Positions 22,782 to 35,041 of a DNA stretch of 64,000 nucleotides are shown one piece after another. This stretch comes from Anaspis maculata (lineage: Eukaryota > Arthropoda > Insecta > Coleoptera > Scraptiidae): NCBI GenBank assembly GCA_949128115.1, contig OX421963.1, positions 82,655,602 through 82,719,601 on the forward strand, read 5' to 3'. The notes under the pieces were generated by a model. That model searched no databases. It saw nothing but the letters and a program-made list of their open reading frames with translations, and was not told the origin of the DNA. The position numbers and the translations under genes are program-made. Numbering within the stretch: position 1 is the first letter of the stretch; each line of letters opens with the position of its first letter.

Positions 22782-23702
22782 AGTCTTTTTCGAGCTAATA
22801 ACCGTTCATGACCGGTTACACTTGGTTATAGAATTTGACGTTTGAGCGAGGATTGGTTATAAGCGGTAAAGGAAGTGCCGCCATTTTGATATCATCACTG
22901 GTTATACATTTCATAACCTGGTCATGAGGCTGGTTATTGTTATGGTGGGGGAACAAATTGTGGCGGCAACAGATTTAAATTTGAAACAAGCAGCGGTCCA
23001 GAATTTTCAAATGTGAAACGTACCTAACCTTACCTCAAAAACTTGACAACTTGACTTGGCGACGAGAAGAATCGAAGATGATGGACCCACAAGAACATCG
23101 GGTAATCCAGATGTCCGATGGCCGCCTGATGGTGGTTTAATCCTGAAAGTACTTGTCATACCTCCTATATTTATATAGTATAGAAATGAAATATAAATAA
23201 TTGATTTTCAATTCAATTCAATATAGGTACTCAACTATTTATTGTTCCTTCGGTATTACACCATGAACAAGAAAACAAACAGGATTTCATAGAAATTGTA
23301 TGTGTGATGTGATCACGATACACGTGTGATCCACAAAATTCGTAACCAGGGCCCTGATTGGGGCCCATCCAGGTGACTTCGGAAACGAGATGTTCATCGA
23401 TTCTCAAGTGACTGGATTGGCTGAATGACTGAATTTTTCACCTTCAAAGCTATCCTAGATTACGAACGGTTCAAGTACACGGTATATGTAAAGAGAGACA
23501 AGTACAAGTACGTAACTATTTGAAGCTATCATGCAGTCCCAGTCCCTCTCCCTCTTTTCCCGCCAAATGCTGATAACCAAAGTTATAACCGCAACGTTTT
23601 AGCGAGAAATGTCAGATGTCACGAAAATGACAGTATCTGTCAATCTAATGTCAACCGCTAATAACCAACCGGTTACAAAAAGTTACTCGCTCGAAAAAGA
23701 CT
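22782..23702. mobile_element. 921-bp MITE-like element, TSD ATA
   Basis: The ends are AGTCTTTTTCGAGCTAATAAC and its imperfect inverse ending GCTCGAAAAAGACT, flanked by ATA at 22779-22781 and 23703-23705. Subterminal GGTTATNA motifs recur in both arms. A 3-bp ATA (TWA) duplication fits PIF/Harbinger. There is no transposase; a short conceptual stretch at 23081-23140 (DPQEHRVIQMSDGRLMVV) may be decayed coding sequence. Confidence 0.65.
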
Positions 23703-24003
23703 ATAGATAGGGCTACAGGACGGATTGAGTGGTTCGTGGTTCCTTCTCCTTTCCCACTTTCACTGGTTGCTGCGGGCTCCCTACCCACCAGACAGACGGT
23801 TTAGCACTATTAGCATCGTAATAATTGAGGAAGAACCAGAAACTGCATAGATGACCCACATTTTTATTCTGAATTCTCATGTTAGGCACATTCTGAACAG
23901 ATTTCCACTTTTCCCTCATTCTTGACTGACGTATACTAGACTTCATTTTGATGTCATGACATGTTGCATGTCAAACTGACATAGTCGTAGGCGACATAAG
24001 CTG

Positions 24004-24141
24004 CTTTCTTTCGGCCAGAATCACGGATCATGATTCGGAAATCCGCTGACTGGATTGATTGGTTTGGTTGCACGTGACACAGCCAACCAACCCCGTGAGC
24101 GGATTTCCGGATCATGATCCGTGATACTGCCCGAAAGAAAG
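24004..24141. repeat. fold-back MITE (about 138 bp)
   Basis: CTTTCTTTCGG with ATCACGGATCATGAT on the left is mirrored by ATCATGATCCGTGAT and CCGAAAGAAAG on the right; AGCGGATTTCC is also inverted. The loop is about 45 bases. Confidence 0.65.
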
Positions 24142-24233
24142 GGGCTAGTAGTTAGCATATGTGACAAGACACTTTCACATTAGGTAAGAAGCCGACAAAC
24201 CTATAAATGCTAAACTAGAAAATTTTCCCAGGA

Positions 24234-24357
24234 GCGCGATTCTGTACTTGCCTACCGACGGCTATCGGATCGGTAGCTAGGGTGAGAACCAATCAAATTC
24301 GCTCCTGCCTAGCTACCGACACCGACAAGTGTCGGTAGGAGAGTACAGAATCGCGGC
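24234..24357. repeat. fold-back MITE (about 124 bp)
   Basis: GCGCGATTCTGTACT at 24234 is inverted at 24342-24357, with CCTACCGAC and GTCGGTAGG, and GGTAGCTAGG and CCTAGCTACC inside. A related decayed copy lies near 10532-10585 (CTAGCTACCGATACCGACAA). Confidence 0.65.
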
Positions 24358-24642
24358 CCAGGTCAGGAATCACAAAGCTGCTGTACGCACTATAGCTGTA
24401 CACGCCAGGGTTGCCAACTTTTCAGATATGATTATTCCGTACCGCGCAATTCAAATTACCGTACCAAAGCTCGGAGGATCGTACATAGTGTTTTTGTTAG
24501 GAGAAAAAAGTGGTCGCAGACAAAATTCACTTTTTTTCAAAAAACCATTTTGGTGGTATCAAATATTTGATAAAAAATATACTTACCCACTTATAAATAG
24601 AAAGAATTTGTTTCAAAAGAAAAAAACAGCACAATACATATA

Positions 24643-25825
24643 CAGTAATGTATGGATAATCCGAACCCTCTATAATCCGAACTACTCTATAATCCGAACA
24701 CCCTAATTCTGCAAAATGATATCTATAATCCGAACCCCTGTATCCTGTAATCCGAACTGTTACTTATTTTTCTTTGTGCTGCCTTTCGAAAGAATACCGA
24801 ACATTTTATGCGAGCTTGTAAGTCTCAGCTTCCATTGTAAGCTGTATTTGAACCATGTCTTCAACACGGAAGCATGTCACCTTGATCATCAACAAAAATC
24901 TGTTATTTTTCGTCAATAGGGTAGTGACCACCATCCAAAAATATAGAAAAAAATCATACTAATCGAATGTAGAGCCTTAATAACAAGACTACGTTACGTG
25001 AAAATTCGAAAAAAAAAGTTCCAAGTGTCTCAAAATCTGCCTTGGAAGTGGCTACTTTTGCAAACGATTTCAAATCTACCGAGCTGTAAGGCGGGCTGTG
25101 ACGTTTCAATCTTTTGACAGTAGTGGGGATGACCACACCTCCGTTGCCTGTGTGTCAGTGTTGACGTTGACGTTTGCCAGCATAACATAACCATTGAAGT
25201 CTGATGTAGTCTTGAAATATTCATAAATCATGAAAGATTTTACCAACTTTCCATATTTTCAAGCAAAACAACTAAACAACACGAATCACCGCACAGATAC
25301 ACAAAGCGTTAACAATATAACAATCAGCTGTTATGAGCGTTGACGGGTTGACGCTAGTGCTTTTTGTAGTAAGTTCTGTATAATGTTGTCAAGCCTGCTT
25401 CTCCGCCTATGAAAGATTGCGACGTCATCGCGCCAAATTTGAAATGATCGAAAACTTTCATGAATTTTTTTTATCAAGAAAACTTACGAAAAAAAATCTG
25501 TTAACTATATAGCGTCACTTATCAAGAAGTGAACTTTAAAAAAAAATAATAAAAAAAAAATCGGTCACTACCCTATTGGAGTCTAGATGTTCATAGGCTA
25601 CCTGCTTCAATTAAATAATATGAAATAATTTGAAATAAACCTTTCATGGATAATTTGCATATTTTTTAATGCATATTCGCAGCATTTTGATGGTTGAACA
25701 AGGTATCTATAAACTGAACACGTTCGGATTATAGATATAATTTAGTGTGAATTCTATAATCCGAACGTTTTGGTAATCCGAACGGGGTCTGCAAACTTTC
25801 TGTTCGGATTATCCAGACATTACTG
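24643..25825. mobile_element. pogo/Tigger-type MITE, TSD TA
   Basis: The left end CAGTAATGTATGGATAATCC and right end GGATTATCCAGACATTACTG are inverted copies flanked by TA (24641-24642, 25826-25827). The repeated ATAATCCGAAC motif in both subterminal zones is characteristic of pogo/Tigger elements. There is no transposase frame, and it is interrupted by another element at 24915-25577. Confidence 0.75.
24915..25577. mobile_element. 663-bp MITE nested in the pogo-type element
   Basis: AATAGGGTAGTGACC at 24915 is perfectly inverted at 25563-25577 (GGTCACTACCCTATT). The symmetric flanks (TC..GG) leave the target duplication ambiguous. It is AT-rich with no coding capacity. Confidence 0.65.
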
Positions 25826-26019
25826 TAGTATATTTTGAATTAATGGGCCTGTCCTGTAAGTACCGAAAAAAAACTAGTACATTTCACTAAAAATTGGTGG
25901 AGAATTGTAGGAATCGAGTAAATCACCAAAAACGTTCAGCAACTCGGTATTGTAGGGCCCTTCAGTGAGGCGTCGCGCTAGCAGTCCGCCAGAGGCCAGC
26001 AGCCCAGGTTGAAAAATCA

Positions 26020-26191
26020 CCAAGGGATAACCCCAAAAAGGTCCCCAAGGGATAAATTGGCCGCACCCCAGGGGACACACCCTAGGGAGTACACCCTAGA
26101 GGATACACCCTGGTGAATACACCCCTGGGAGTACACCCTTGGGTGTATCACCCGGGGTTGCCTTTTTAACCCTTGGGGACCAAGATAACGA
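26020..26191. repeat. CACCCTTGGGTG-type minisatellite, locus 1
   Basis: There are several degenerate units of about 16-20 bases such as GGGAGTACACCCT, GGATACACCCT and GGGTGTATCACCC, each quasi-palindromic. Related units occur at 36655-36775 and 56658-56890. The Copia element inserted directly beside the array. Confidence 0.55.
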
Positions 26192-26196
26192 AAGAG

Positions 26197-26336
26197 TCTT
26201 GCAGAGTGCCTTTTTGAGTCGCAAAAACAACGTGTCAACGGTGTCAACTAAAGTTTTTTATTCGTCTATAACAATCGTCACGTCAACAATTATATCTAAT
26301 AATGAAACAGGTGAACTGAAGTATTCAATCCCAATA
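26197..26336 (-). repeat. 3' LTR of the Copia element
   Basis: It is 140 bp, identical to 30226-30365. On the coding strand it begins TATTGGGATTG and ends CTCTGCAAGA, so the termini are TA..GA rather than TG..CA. Confidence 0.93.
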
Positions 26337-26344
26337 CTCCCCCT
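26337..26344 (-). promoter_or_regulatory. polypurine tract
   Basis: AGGGGGAG on the minus strand abuts the 3' LTR, the expected site and composition for the plus-strand primer. Confidence 0.8.
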
Positions 26345-26350
26345 AAAACT

Positions 26351-28168
26351 TCAGGGTGATGTAGGCTTCACTCCTAATTCTTGGGTGATCCTCTGATGTG
26401 CAGTTCTGGGTAACGCTTTCGTGTTGATATCCGAGATATTACTTTCGGAACCAACGTGCTTCAGCGCGATTATTCCACCATCGATTTTTTCACGCAGGAA
26501 GTGGTGTTTTATATCGATGTGTTTCGTGCGGGAACGGTATCCGCCGTTGTTTCCCAAGTGTATTGCTCCTTTGTTGTCGCTGTAGATGGTTGTTGGATGG
26601 TTGACAACGTCTTCTGGTAGGATGTCGGTTATCAAGTTTCTCAACCATACAGCTTCTTGGACTGCTGCTGACAAGGACATATACTCGGCTTCTGTTGTCG
26701 ATATTGCAATGGTCGGTTGTTTCTTACAGTTCCATGCGATCAAGTTGCCGAATAACTTGAAGAGGTACCCTGTCGTCGAGCGCCTATCTTCAGAATAGCT
26801 GGCCCAGTCTGCATCGCAGAATCCTTCGAGTTCGTTTCCTTTATCACCGAATTCCAGTCGATGATCAACGGTGCCTTTCATGTAGCGTAGTACTCGTTTC
26901 ACGGCTGTCCAATGTGGACGACCCGGATTATTGTTGAATCTACTTAGTAGACCCACGGCAAAGGCTAAATCTGGTCGTGTCAGTTGACTGGCGTAAATTA
27001 TTGATCCAACAACTTCTTGGTAAGGAATTCGTTGCATTTCGATTTTTTCTTCTTGACTGATTGGTGCCATATCTTTGGTCAACTTCTGGTTGCAATCAAC
27101 TGGTGTTGAGCAAGGATTACAGTCGTTCATATTGTAGCGTGCCAAAACATCAAGAATATATTTGGATTGGTCGATCCATATTTTCCTTGTTTTTCTGTCT
27201 CGGGTGATGGTCATTCCGAGACAATATTTGACTTCGCCCAAATCTTTCATCGTGAAATTTGATTCCAGATTTCTCTTCATTTTCTTCGTTTTTTCGTGAT
27301 TGTCGCTAAAGATCAAAAAATCATCCACGTAAACTGCTACTATCAAACTTCTTGGATTCTTCTCATCAAAGTAGATGCATTGGTCGGAGTTTGATTGTTT
27401 GAGGCCGAATTTCTTGAGCACCTTACTTAGTTTCATATTCCAAGCTCTACTTCCTTGTTTCAATCCGTAAATCGCTTTTTGCAGTTTGCATACTTTCGTT
27501 TCTTGACCTTCAACTTCAAATCCTTTAGGCTGTGTCATATATATCTCTTCTTCAATGTCGCCGTGCAGGAAGGCCGTTGTTACATCCATGTGAGTGATGT
27601 CTAAATCGAATTTGGCGGCCATTGCTAGCAACATTCGAAGGGAGGTATGTCGAATCACAGGTGCGTATGTTTCGTTATAATCTATTCCATGTTTTTGTGA
27701 GCAACCCTTGATTACTAAACGAGCCTTGTGTTTATGACTGTTACCATCTGGGTTTTTCTTGAGTTTGAATACCCATTTACAGTTCAAAACTTTACGATTT
27801 TTTGGCTGATCAGTCAATATCCACGTTTCGTTGCTCATCAGTGAACCGTATTCGGCTACCATAGCTTCTTTCCATTTTGTTGCGTTTTCACTGTTCTGTG
27901 CTTCTTCGAATGTTGATGGTTCTTCCTCGGATATTTTCGTATTGTACGTTACATAATCGTCCCATTCTTTTGGTTTGCGGAGTCGCGATGATCGTCTTGC
28001 TTTGTCTTTATTTGCATTTGTGTCTTCGTTTGAATTTTTTACGTCTTCGATGTCTTTGATCACGTTTTCTAATTCGCTGGTGTTGTCTTCTCCGCTGGTA
28101 TTTTCTTCTTCGGTGATATTATCATCTTCCGTGATGTTTTCTTCGATGACGACATCTTCTTCGCTCAA
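26351..28168 (-). pseudogene. Copia reverse transcriptase-RNase H part of pol
   Basis: An uninterrupted frame of about 605 codons without its own ATG near the 5' end (the first codon at 28168 is TTG), so it was part of a longer polyprotein. It has an acidic linker, then the RT domain (about codons 95-340) with KARLVIKG, MDVTTAFLHGD and YVDD at codons 280-283. RNase H follows near the end, with DADWA, STTEAEYMSL and YSDNKGA. It is in a different frame from the segment upstream because of a one-base shift just before codon 1. RT and RNase H motifs are intact. Confidence 0.9.
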
Positions 28169-28600
28169 AGGTATAAAAACGTGTCTTCCTTTTTCGATTC
28201 TTCTTTGTTTTTAAGTTCGTTGAATTCCTTTTCCAGGAAAATAACGTCGCGTTTCACGATTACTTGGCGTGTTCTTCTGTTGAATAGTCGATAACCTTTG
28301 GTACCTTCTGAGTAGCCAACGAAAATACCTCGGAAAATACACTCTTCTGACTTTGAGTCCCATTTTTTGCGTTTTTCTTTCGGTATGTGCGGCTTCCGCC
28401 CAAAATCTGGTGTCCAACCCTGCCTCGAACATCATGCAGCGTCCTTTCTCAACGATCGTACGGTTATATCTTTCGGCGACTGCATTTTGTTCTGGTGTGT
28501 AGACAACTGTTGTCTGATGCTGAATACCGGACTTCTTCAGAAAATTCTTGAATGCTTCGTTTACATTCACGTCCATTGTCCGTTCGTAGAATTTTAATTT
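28169..28600 (-). pseudogene. Copia integrase C-terminal segment, frameshifted and deleted
   Basis: The integrase reading changes frame near 28590, right after the TDNGRE motif. It continues through QHQTTVVYTPEQNAVAERYN (catalytic Glu region) to WAEAA near 28393, then changes frame again. The next recognisable block (IPKEKRKKWDSKS) is normally some 70 residues further along in Copia integrases, so an internal deletion is likely at about 28385-28393. A further shift near 28180-28200 separates this from the RT frame. Confidence 0.75.
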
Positions 28601-30137
28601 TTTTGTTCGTTTGATTTTCGACAAAATTCTTGAAATCTTTGAACCGCTGAAGTACTTCGTCTTTGGTATTCAAAAAATATATGAATACTTTTCTCGTGAA
28701 ATCGTCGATAAAAGTTAAGAAATACCGCGATCCTCCAAATGACTTTTCTTGCATAGGGCCGCAGAGATCTGAATGTATCAGTTGTAACGGTTGCGTCGTT
28801 TGATGTTTGCTTGTTTGAAACGGTGTACGGTGTTGCTTGCCTTGTATGCAAGGGATGCAAGTTGATTTTCGTTTCGAATTCAACCCCATTCCGTCGACAA
28901 GTCTATCCATTTTCGTTAGGATTTCATCGCTCGGATGTCCCAATCTTCGATGCCAAATTTCGTGGTTTTCTTTCGTAGTCGTGAAATTCGCTTGATTTTT
29001 AGCCCGATCAAGTTTGTACATGCCGTCGATTTCGCTTGCAGTAGCAACTAAATTATCGTGATGATCGTAAATTGCGCATTTCTTATCATTGAAAATGACC
29101 GTATGTCCACGTTTGGTTATTTTGCTAACAGACAATAAATTCGTGGACAATTCCGGTACGTAAAGAACGTCTTTGATTTCAATCGTTTCAGATTTTTCGT
29201 TATTTCCGATCTCGAGTTTAATGTCACCAATTGATTCAATTTTCAATTTCTGATTATCAGCTACAGTGCAAGTTCCGTTCGGTTTTTCTTTTTGATCCAA
29301 AATTAAACTTCCGTCGTTTGTGAAATGTGCTGTAGCTCCTGAATCTATATACCAATCATCTTGATCGACATTGTTTACAGAAAAAACTGTATAAAAAGTT
29401 CGATGAGAGTTTCTGTCACTTTGCGTATTATTTTTTAAAAAAATTTCTCGCTCTCGTTTCAAGCGCTCCTTTCTTTTGAAGCAATTTCTACCGTAGTGAC
29501 CAGGTTTTGAACATTCATAGCAAATTGGAGCTTTCTTATCATTTCCGCGATTTGATGCATGCTTATTCAGGAGTACTGACTCACTCTTGTGATCCTTGTC
29601 GCTCATATTGACGTCTTGCAGTAGCTTCGTTTTGATTGCATCGGCCGTGATTTTTATTCCACTCGATTCGATGCCCATTATCATCGGTTTATATTCTTCT
29701 GGAAGTCCTGCTAGCAGCAAGGTGCCAATCCAGTCGTCTTTTACTTCTAGTCCGATGTTCGTTAATTTGTGAGCCGTTGTGATGATCTCATTCACATATT
29801 CATCGACGGAGTCGCAATTCTCCAAGTGAGTGGTTATCAATTTTCGTAAAAGGCCTACCTTCCGAGTCAAGCCGGAGTCATCAAATGCCTTCTCGAGGTT
29901 ATCCCATGCTTCTTTGGCGGTTGTGGTCGTTTGCACGTGGACGTAATTCACGGATTCTAAAGAAAGGATGATTTTCGCTCTTGCTCTTGTTATCTTCTTG
30001 GCGTCGGTTTCCGTTCCTAAAACACAATTCCAAAGGTCTTCGTGCTGAAGATATGTTTCCATGGCGAATTTCCATGTTGAGAAGTTTTCTCGTCCTTTCA
30101 ATTTTTCGAGTCCCGGCAGCGTCGATTGTGCAGCCAT
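28464..30137 (-). pseudogene. Copia gag, protease and integrase N-terminal part
   Basis: ATG at 30137; about 524 meaningful codons before the frame is lost. Gag spans codons 1-220 and ends with a CCHC knuckle (CYECSKPGHYGRNC, 206-219). The aspartic protease motif is DSGATAHF (265-272). The integrase zinc-binding HHCC region lies at about 396-430, and catalytic Asp residues at 456 (HSDLCG) and 520 (TDNG). The remaining codons to 28464 are out of frame. The start lies 88 bases after the 5' LTR. Confidence 0.9.
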
Positions 30138-30214
30138 TTCTCCGTTTTGTATCTCGTTTTCAACGTTGACCGTTTTATTGTGGGATTAAACTTTTGTTTT
30201 TTTAGCAATTTGAA

Positions 30215-30225
30215 GGCCCATAACC
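30215..30225 (-). promoter_or_regulatory. primer-binding site complementary to an internal part of initiator tRNA-Met
   Basis: GGTTATGGGCC on the minus strand directly abuts the 5' LTR. It is complementary to GGCCCAUAACC, the anticodon-arm region of eukaryotic initiator tRNA-Met, which Copia uses as a half-molecule primer. The match supports the LTR border at 30226. Confidence 0.88.
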
Positions 30226-30365
30226 TCTTGCAGAGTGCCTTTTTGAGTCGCAAAAACAACGTGTCAACGGTGTCAACTAAAGTTTTTTATTCGTCTATAA
30301 CAATCGTCACGTCAACAATTATATCTAATAATGAAACAGGTGAACTGAAGTATTCAATCCCAATA
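30226..30365 (-). repeat. 5' LTR of the Copia element
   Basis: It is 140 bp, identical base for base to 26197-26336. Its outer edge is followed by the AAGAG duplication at 30366-30370. Confidence 0.93.
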
Positions 30366-30370
30366 AAGAG

Positions 30371-33354
30371 ATTCGTTCCTGAACAACACAGCACTTCGGG
30401 AAGCCTCCGAGATATTTTCCAAACACCTCCAATTTGATCAGAACACCGTAGACAGAGACCTAAGAAAAGCTCAGAGTTTGAGTCATAACAGAAATGAATA
30501 ATAATAGACTAGGCACAAAACAGAAAATAAGAGAGTTCAGCGGCATTTACTATTATTGTTTGACAACATGACGTTATAGACTAATTCGACATCGCTGAAT
30601 ATGAAAATCGCGGTTTCCACTTCGAAAACTTTACCGGAAGCTTCAAAATCCAAGATGGCGGACAGGGAGCAAGTAAACCGGAAATGTCTTGTTTCAGAGT
30701 TCTAGGAGTCCTAGGATTACAATTTAAGTGTCATTTTTTAGGTTTTTGAACTCCTCTGGTCAATTGGAATTGGTTTTAAATGCAAGCTATACATTTACCA
30801 TGGTAATTATTCTAGCACTATGATTTTACTAGGAACCAGAAACAGAAAAAAAAATTTTGTTCAGTTCGATTCTGTTCACAATTTTCATGATTCCAAGTGT
30901 ATTTGTTCAGACTGGGTGATACAAAACAACAGCAGTAACACTTTATCTGGATAAAATTATTAATATGTCAGAGGCAGTGTGAGTCAAAGAGCATGAAATT
31001 ACCTATTTAGCCCAGTCAACGAGGAAAAAATAGCGAAAATAAATCGTGTAGATGATTTCGAGAGCTTGTTGATTATTGTGTAAAAAGTACTCATCGATAT
31101 AGGAGGTGTAGAGTCGCCGCCATCTTGGATTATTGGTGTAATTGGGTATTTCTTTCAATTATCTCCATAAATAGCGATCCCAACGGAAAACGGTTTTGTT
31201 CAAATAAAAGTCCATCAAATTGTCTACAAAAAAGATGCGTATCACTTTTACGTGTCTGCCGTAGTTCCAGGGAAATTGGCCTGTGAGCGTCGGGTGTGAG
31301 TCGTAGGGGCGATATTCAATTTCTCACGGTGTCTATGAAAAATCACGCTAAACTGCAATGCAATGCTGTTTTGGCAATCTTCGTTGCTGTATAAACGACC
31401 TAGTCATCTTGTGGTCTATATCGGTACAGAAACTACTCGAATTTATGCACCTTAGTTCTTCTGAGGAAAAGTAGATTCTCATAATTTATGACCCACCACC
31501 CTGTATAATAAATTTCTTGTCTCATGCACCTTGTTTCACGAATGGATCACTCATTATTTTTCCTAAACTATGTTTCGAAATACCTTTAAGTAACCAAAAT
31601 ACTTGGGGCTAATTCTCTCCCGTTGACACTTTTATATTTTTCAAATATTTTTTTTTGTAATCTTTTATGCACTAAGGAAGGTTACCAAAAGCAGTGTGGC
31701 GTCATTGAACCGTCTATAGAAATTGTCAATTGGAAAACAAGTTTTTTTCAAGTTGACTTGTTTGAGCTTGTTTTTTTCCAAATTTACACATCAGATTCGA
31801 GTTCAGGAGATTGAATTTAGTCGGAAACGATACCAAACTTGTCGTGATCGGTTTTATATGGCCTGGAAAACAAATAGAGCCACCTAGCCGGGCTTCGTTT
31901 CCCCCCTCTCCGACTCCCCTTCAACAATGATCGACACTTTTTATGCCAAAATAGTATCAACATGATGAGATACATTGAATTACGACGTATTTGCATCCAA
32001 TGGATTGAAGGATTTCATCCCCTCCACTTTGAGTTGCAATTTTTCAACCCTCTTCTCCAATCAGAACCCCGAGGTGCGATTTTTGCAGATTTTGAATAAG
32101 TAATAGGGCATTCAATTGTAAACAGAATACCAAATTTTCAGGACGCCCATATTTTTTCCGAGGTTGTGACGATTTTTTTACTCTCTTTCCCGTACTGATT
32201 TGACTGAGGTGCAAAAATTTGAATTTGGCGGGCTCCGCGTTTACCGGAAGTGGCCCGCCATTAGCCATATGCATCGTAAGACATTTTATGACTTACTGTT
32301 TTTCGTTTGAGACCAGTTCGGGCTCAATCTGATCATTTATGCGGCCGTGGTGCAAATTCCAGGCGAGTACTGCAATTTACAGCGACTCAAAACATTCGAA
32401 GACCTGGAAGACCATGAAGCACACGCGGGAAAGTCCGAGAAAATTTCTACTGAGTTCTCATGGTCTAAGGACTCACTTGGCTAAAAATCAGCTTTGAGCG
32501 AATTTGTTCTCGGTATTTATGATATAAAGTCTAGATTGACTGGGCTATACCATGAGCCCCCGCGGCGCATGTATGACTTCCCTGTTGATTGAAAAATTTA
32601 TAACTCCTTAACTGTGAGTTTTGGAGCAACCAAACTTTCCCAAAATATTTTTGAAAGTTTTCTCCACACATGATCCCGCATATGTATGGACTTATTTTGA
32701 AAAACTGATGTAGTTCCCCATAGGTCGAAGTTTTTGTGTCATATTTTTGTACTTCTTGGGTTTCTATTGATTTGGAAAGACAACTATGAACATTTGAAAA
32801 ATGAAAACTGTTCTGAACGCTTGAAAAATGACCCAGCATTAGAACTATGTAAAAAAATTTGCCGTATTTACTATGGTTTTCGACTTCTAGCTGGTTGAAC
32901 GCAAAAAATTGGAAGAACTAGAAATTGGAAAAATTGTCGAAAATAGGGGCTCCGCCCCAGAAGGCACCCTTTTTCGTTCTGGAAACCGGGATTTTCGGAT
33001 CCAGCGGGGTCGAATTAGTCTGAAAGTTTTATCGCCAACCGGTAACCTTTCCATGCCGCTGAACACAGATTAGAGAGCACTTTTGAAAAATTGAGCCTAG
33101 ACTATAATTGAAATACCTAGAGTTATAATTACCTAGATATGGTGTTTGGTGATATGGTTTCTTTATACGGGAATTCGGCAACTGTTAGAGCTATATGGAA
33201 AAATGAAAGACACCTTCTCTATCTTTTACTTTCCCGGCCCACCCACGAACACGGAGGGAAAGTATTGTAATCGTGCAGAAAAAAAGTTTTGAGATTTCAC
33301 CGGATATATCCGTTTTGAGGTCCTCCAAGACGATTAAGACCATTTTCAGAATGA
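30371..33354. other. gene-free stretch
   Basis: I find no exon, palindrome or repeat I can defend. Short segments such as ATCCAAGATGGCGG (30648) recur in other non-coding parts of the window, suggesting old unclassified repeats. Confidence 0.35.
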
Positions 33355-33362
33355 TGTCTGTC

Positions 33363-33395
<33 letters not shown>

Positions 33396-33427
33396 ATGTG
33401 TGTGTGTATGTGTGTGTGTCTGTCTGT
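33355..33427. repeat. TGTCTG / (TG)n microsatellite
   Basis: A run of TG with TATG interruptions is flanked by TGTCTGTCTG on both sides. The following GACTTGATATTTGG-type text is common to a dispersed insect repeat class; similar TGTCTG/CCGTCCGT starts occur at 16598 and 57519. Confidence 0.8.
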
Positions 33428-35041
33428 GATCTTCCACGATAACTGCCGTAACGTTGACTGGATCGACTTGATATTTGGTATACAAACATGGTTGTTTCCT
33501 GAAAAGAGCCCATTAGTTTTTGGCTGTCATCTGTCAAACCCAACTGTCACTATCATCAAATGTCAGAAGCTATATCTCACGGAACTCAACTTGCAATATG
33601 TCATTTGAAAGCCCTTGAAAAACTGTATTCAGAACAGTTGGAAACATTGTCCTATCTGTCATCTGTCAAATAATAAAAAATGTTAAAGTTCAAAACTTTA
33701 CCAATTAATTATTCAAAATCTATCCGATGGATTGGAACCAGATTTGGCAGGAAGCAACACAACAAAAGAGTCACATTGAGGCCGCAGTTGCAGTTTTCCA
33801 CCATTCTCCAGTTGAGCGTAATGAATTTTCGAAATTTCTCCTGGCCGTTGCCACTCAGGAGGGGCTCTCGCCGGTGTTTCGACCAGCACGACTCGCTTTT
33901 GTAGCAGGACTCCACTCAAAAATTTATTCCTGCTCGGGGATCGACTTTTTTTTGGAAATTTCAACTGATATCGAAAGTAGGTTGTATTGAGCGTCGTGCA
34001 GGTCTGTTTTCAGAGTTGACACGGTTTTGGTTTTCCGACTGTAATTTTTTCAAAATGAAATTTGCACATTTCGTGAATTTGAGAAAAGCGCAATGCAAAC
34101 TTCTACATGCGGTAAGCCCCACGAAATAATTATTTTAGGTGCAGACATGCTGCGAATAAAAGTTAGAGAAAAGATTGAGCTAATTTTTGAAGAAAAAATT
34201 TTCGAAATCGGATCAACAGTTGCCGAGTTTTCCTCTCTGGAAAAACTGCAAATTTTCCAACTTTTTATTCCGTGAACAGATTTCTTGGAATTGTTTTTTT
34301 TAGAGAATAGATAACTGGTTCTTGAACATTTTCCAATAATTTCTCTCCAATTTCCCGGAAATTTTCCTCCTGAAAATATAAAACCATTCATGCGATCGTA
34401 CAAATTAAGCGGTTCTGTCACGATAATTACCGAATTATTGATCCGATCAAATCGAAATCAGGTACGGAGGCCTAAGTTCAGCCTGGAATGTTCTGATTAG
34501 ACTTTGGGTGGATGATTTTGATCGGAAGCCCTCAGGTGGCACATTGGGTCTGGGTTTGTTTGCCCAAGCACTAAATTGAAAATATAGAGTTGAAATTTGA
34601 CACACAGATGCAGTGAAAGTTTTCAATCAAGTTTTTGTAATTTCATCATCATATCTGAAGTAGGAACACAAATTTCAATAAGGAACCAGCATTGCATTTT
34701 TGAGATATCACAACAGTTAGCTACCTAGTTCTACCTTTTGGATCATTTCATCACCTTGGAAAACTGACCTAACCTGTCATTTTTTCTGTCCGCTCAACAA
34801 TGGATGCAGGATGCTCGCTAAACGCTCGACTAAATAGAATTTTTTCATCAATTTCCAAATCGAGTCGCCCCTTCCCAAAGGGACACTTCGATCAAAATCA
34901 TTACTGACGTCTCTGGATACCGCCGGGAAAGTTTTGTGTCGCCCCACAACAGATTTTTTTCTATTTTAATAGGCTTATGATGCTATTCAAAAAGAAATTT
35001 AAACAAGATGTATAGCGCTATATCGCCAGTCCAATATGAGG
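33428..35041. other. gene-free stretch
   Basis: Overlapping frames on both strands at 33680-33990 and 34050-34421 have no domains and no splice context. I assign nothing here. Confidence 0.35.

Larger units (their letters stand above)
26197..30365 (-). mobile_element. Ty1/Copia LTR retrotransposon, recent but defective
   Basis: The element is 4169 bp with two identical 140-bp LTRs and perfect AAGAG duplications at 26192-26196 and 30366-30370. On the minus strand the order is 5' LTR, primer-binding site, gag, protease, integrase, reverse transcriptase, RNase H, polypurine tract, 3' LTR, the Copia order (integrase before RT). Identical LTRs imply recent insertion, yet the coding region is broken at three places in or just after the integrase (see the coding entries). 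Either it was copied in trans by an intact relative, or some lesions are assembly errors. Confidence 0.95.

Noticed and set aside
33273..33608. 111-codon frame with a Cys/Val run
   Set aside because: It translates a (TG)n microsatellite.
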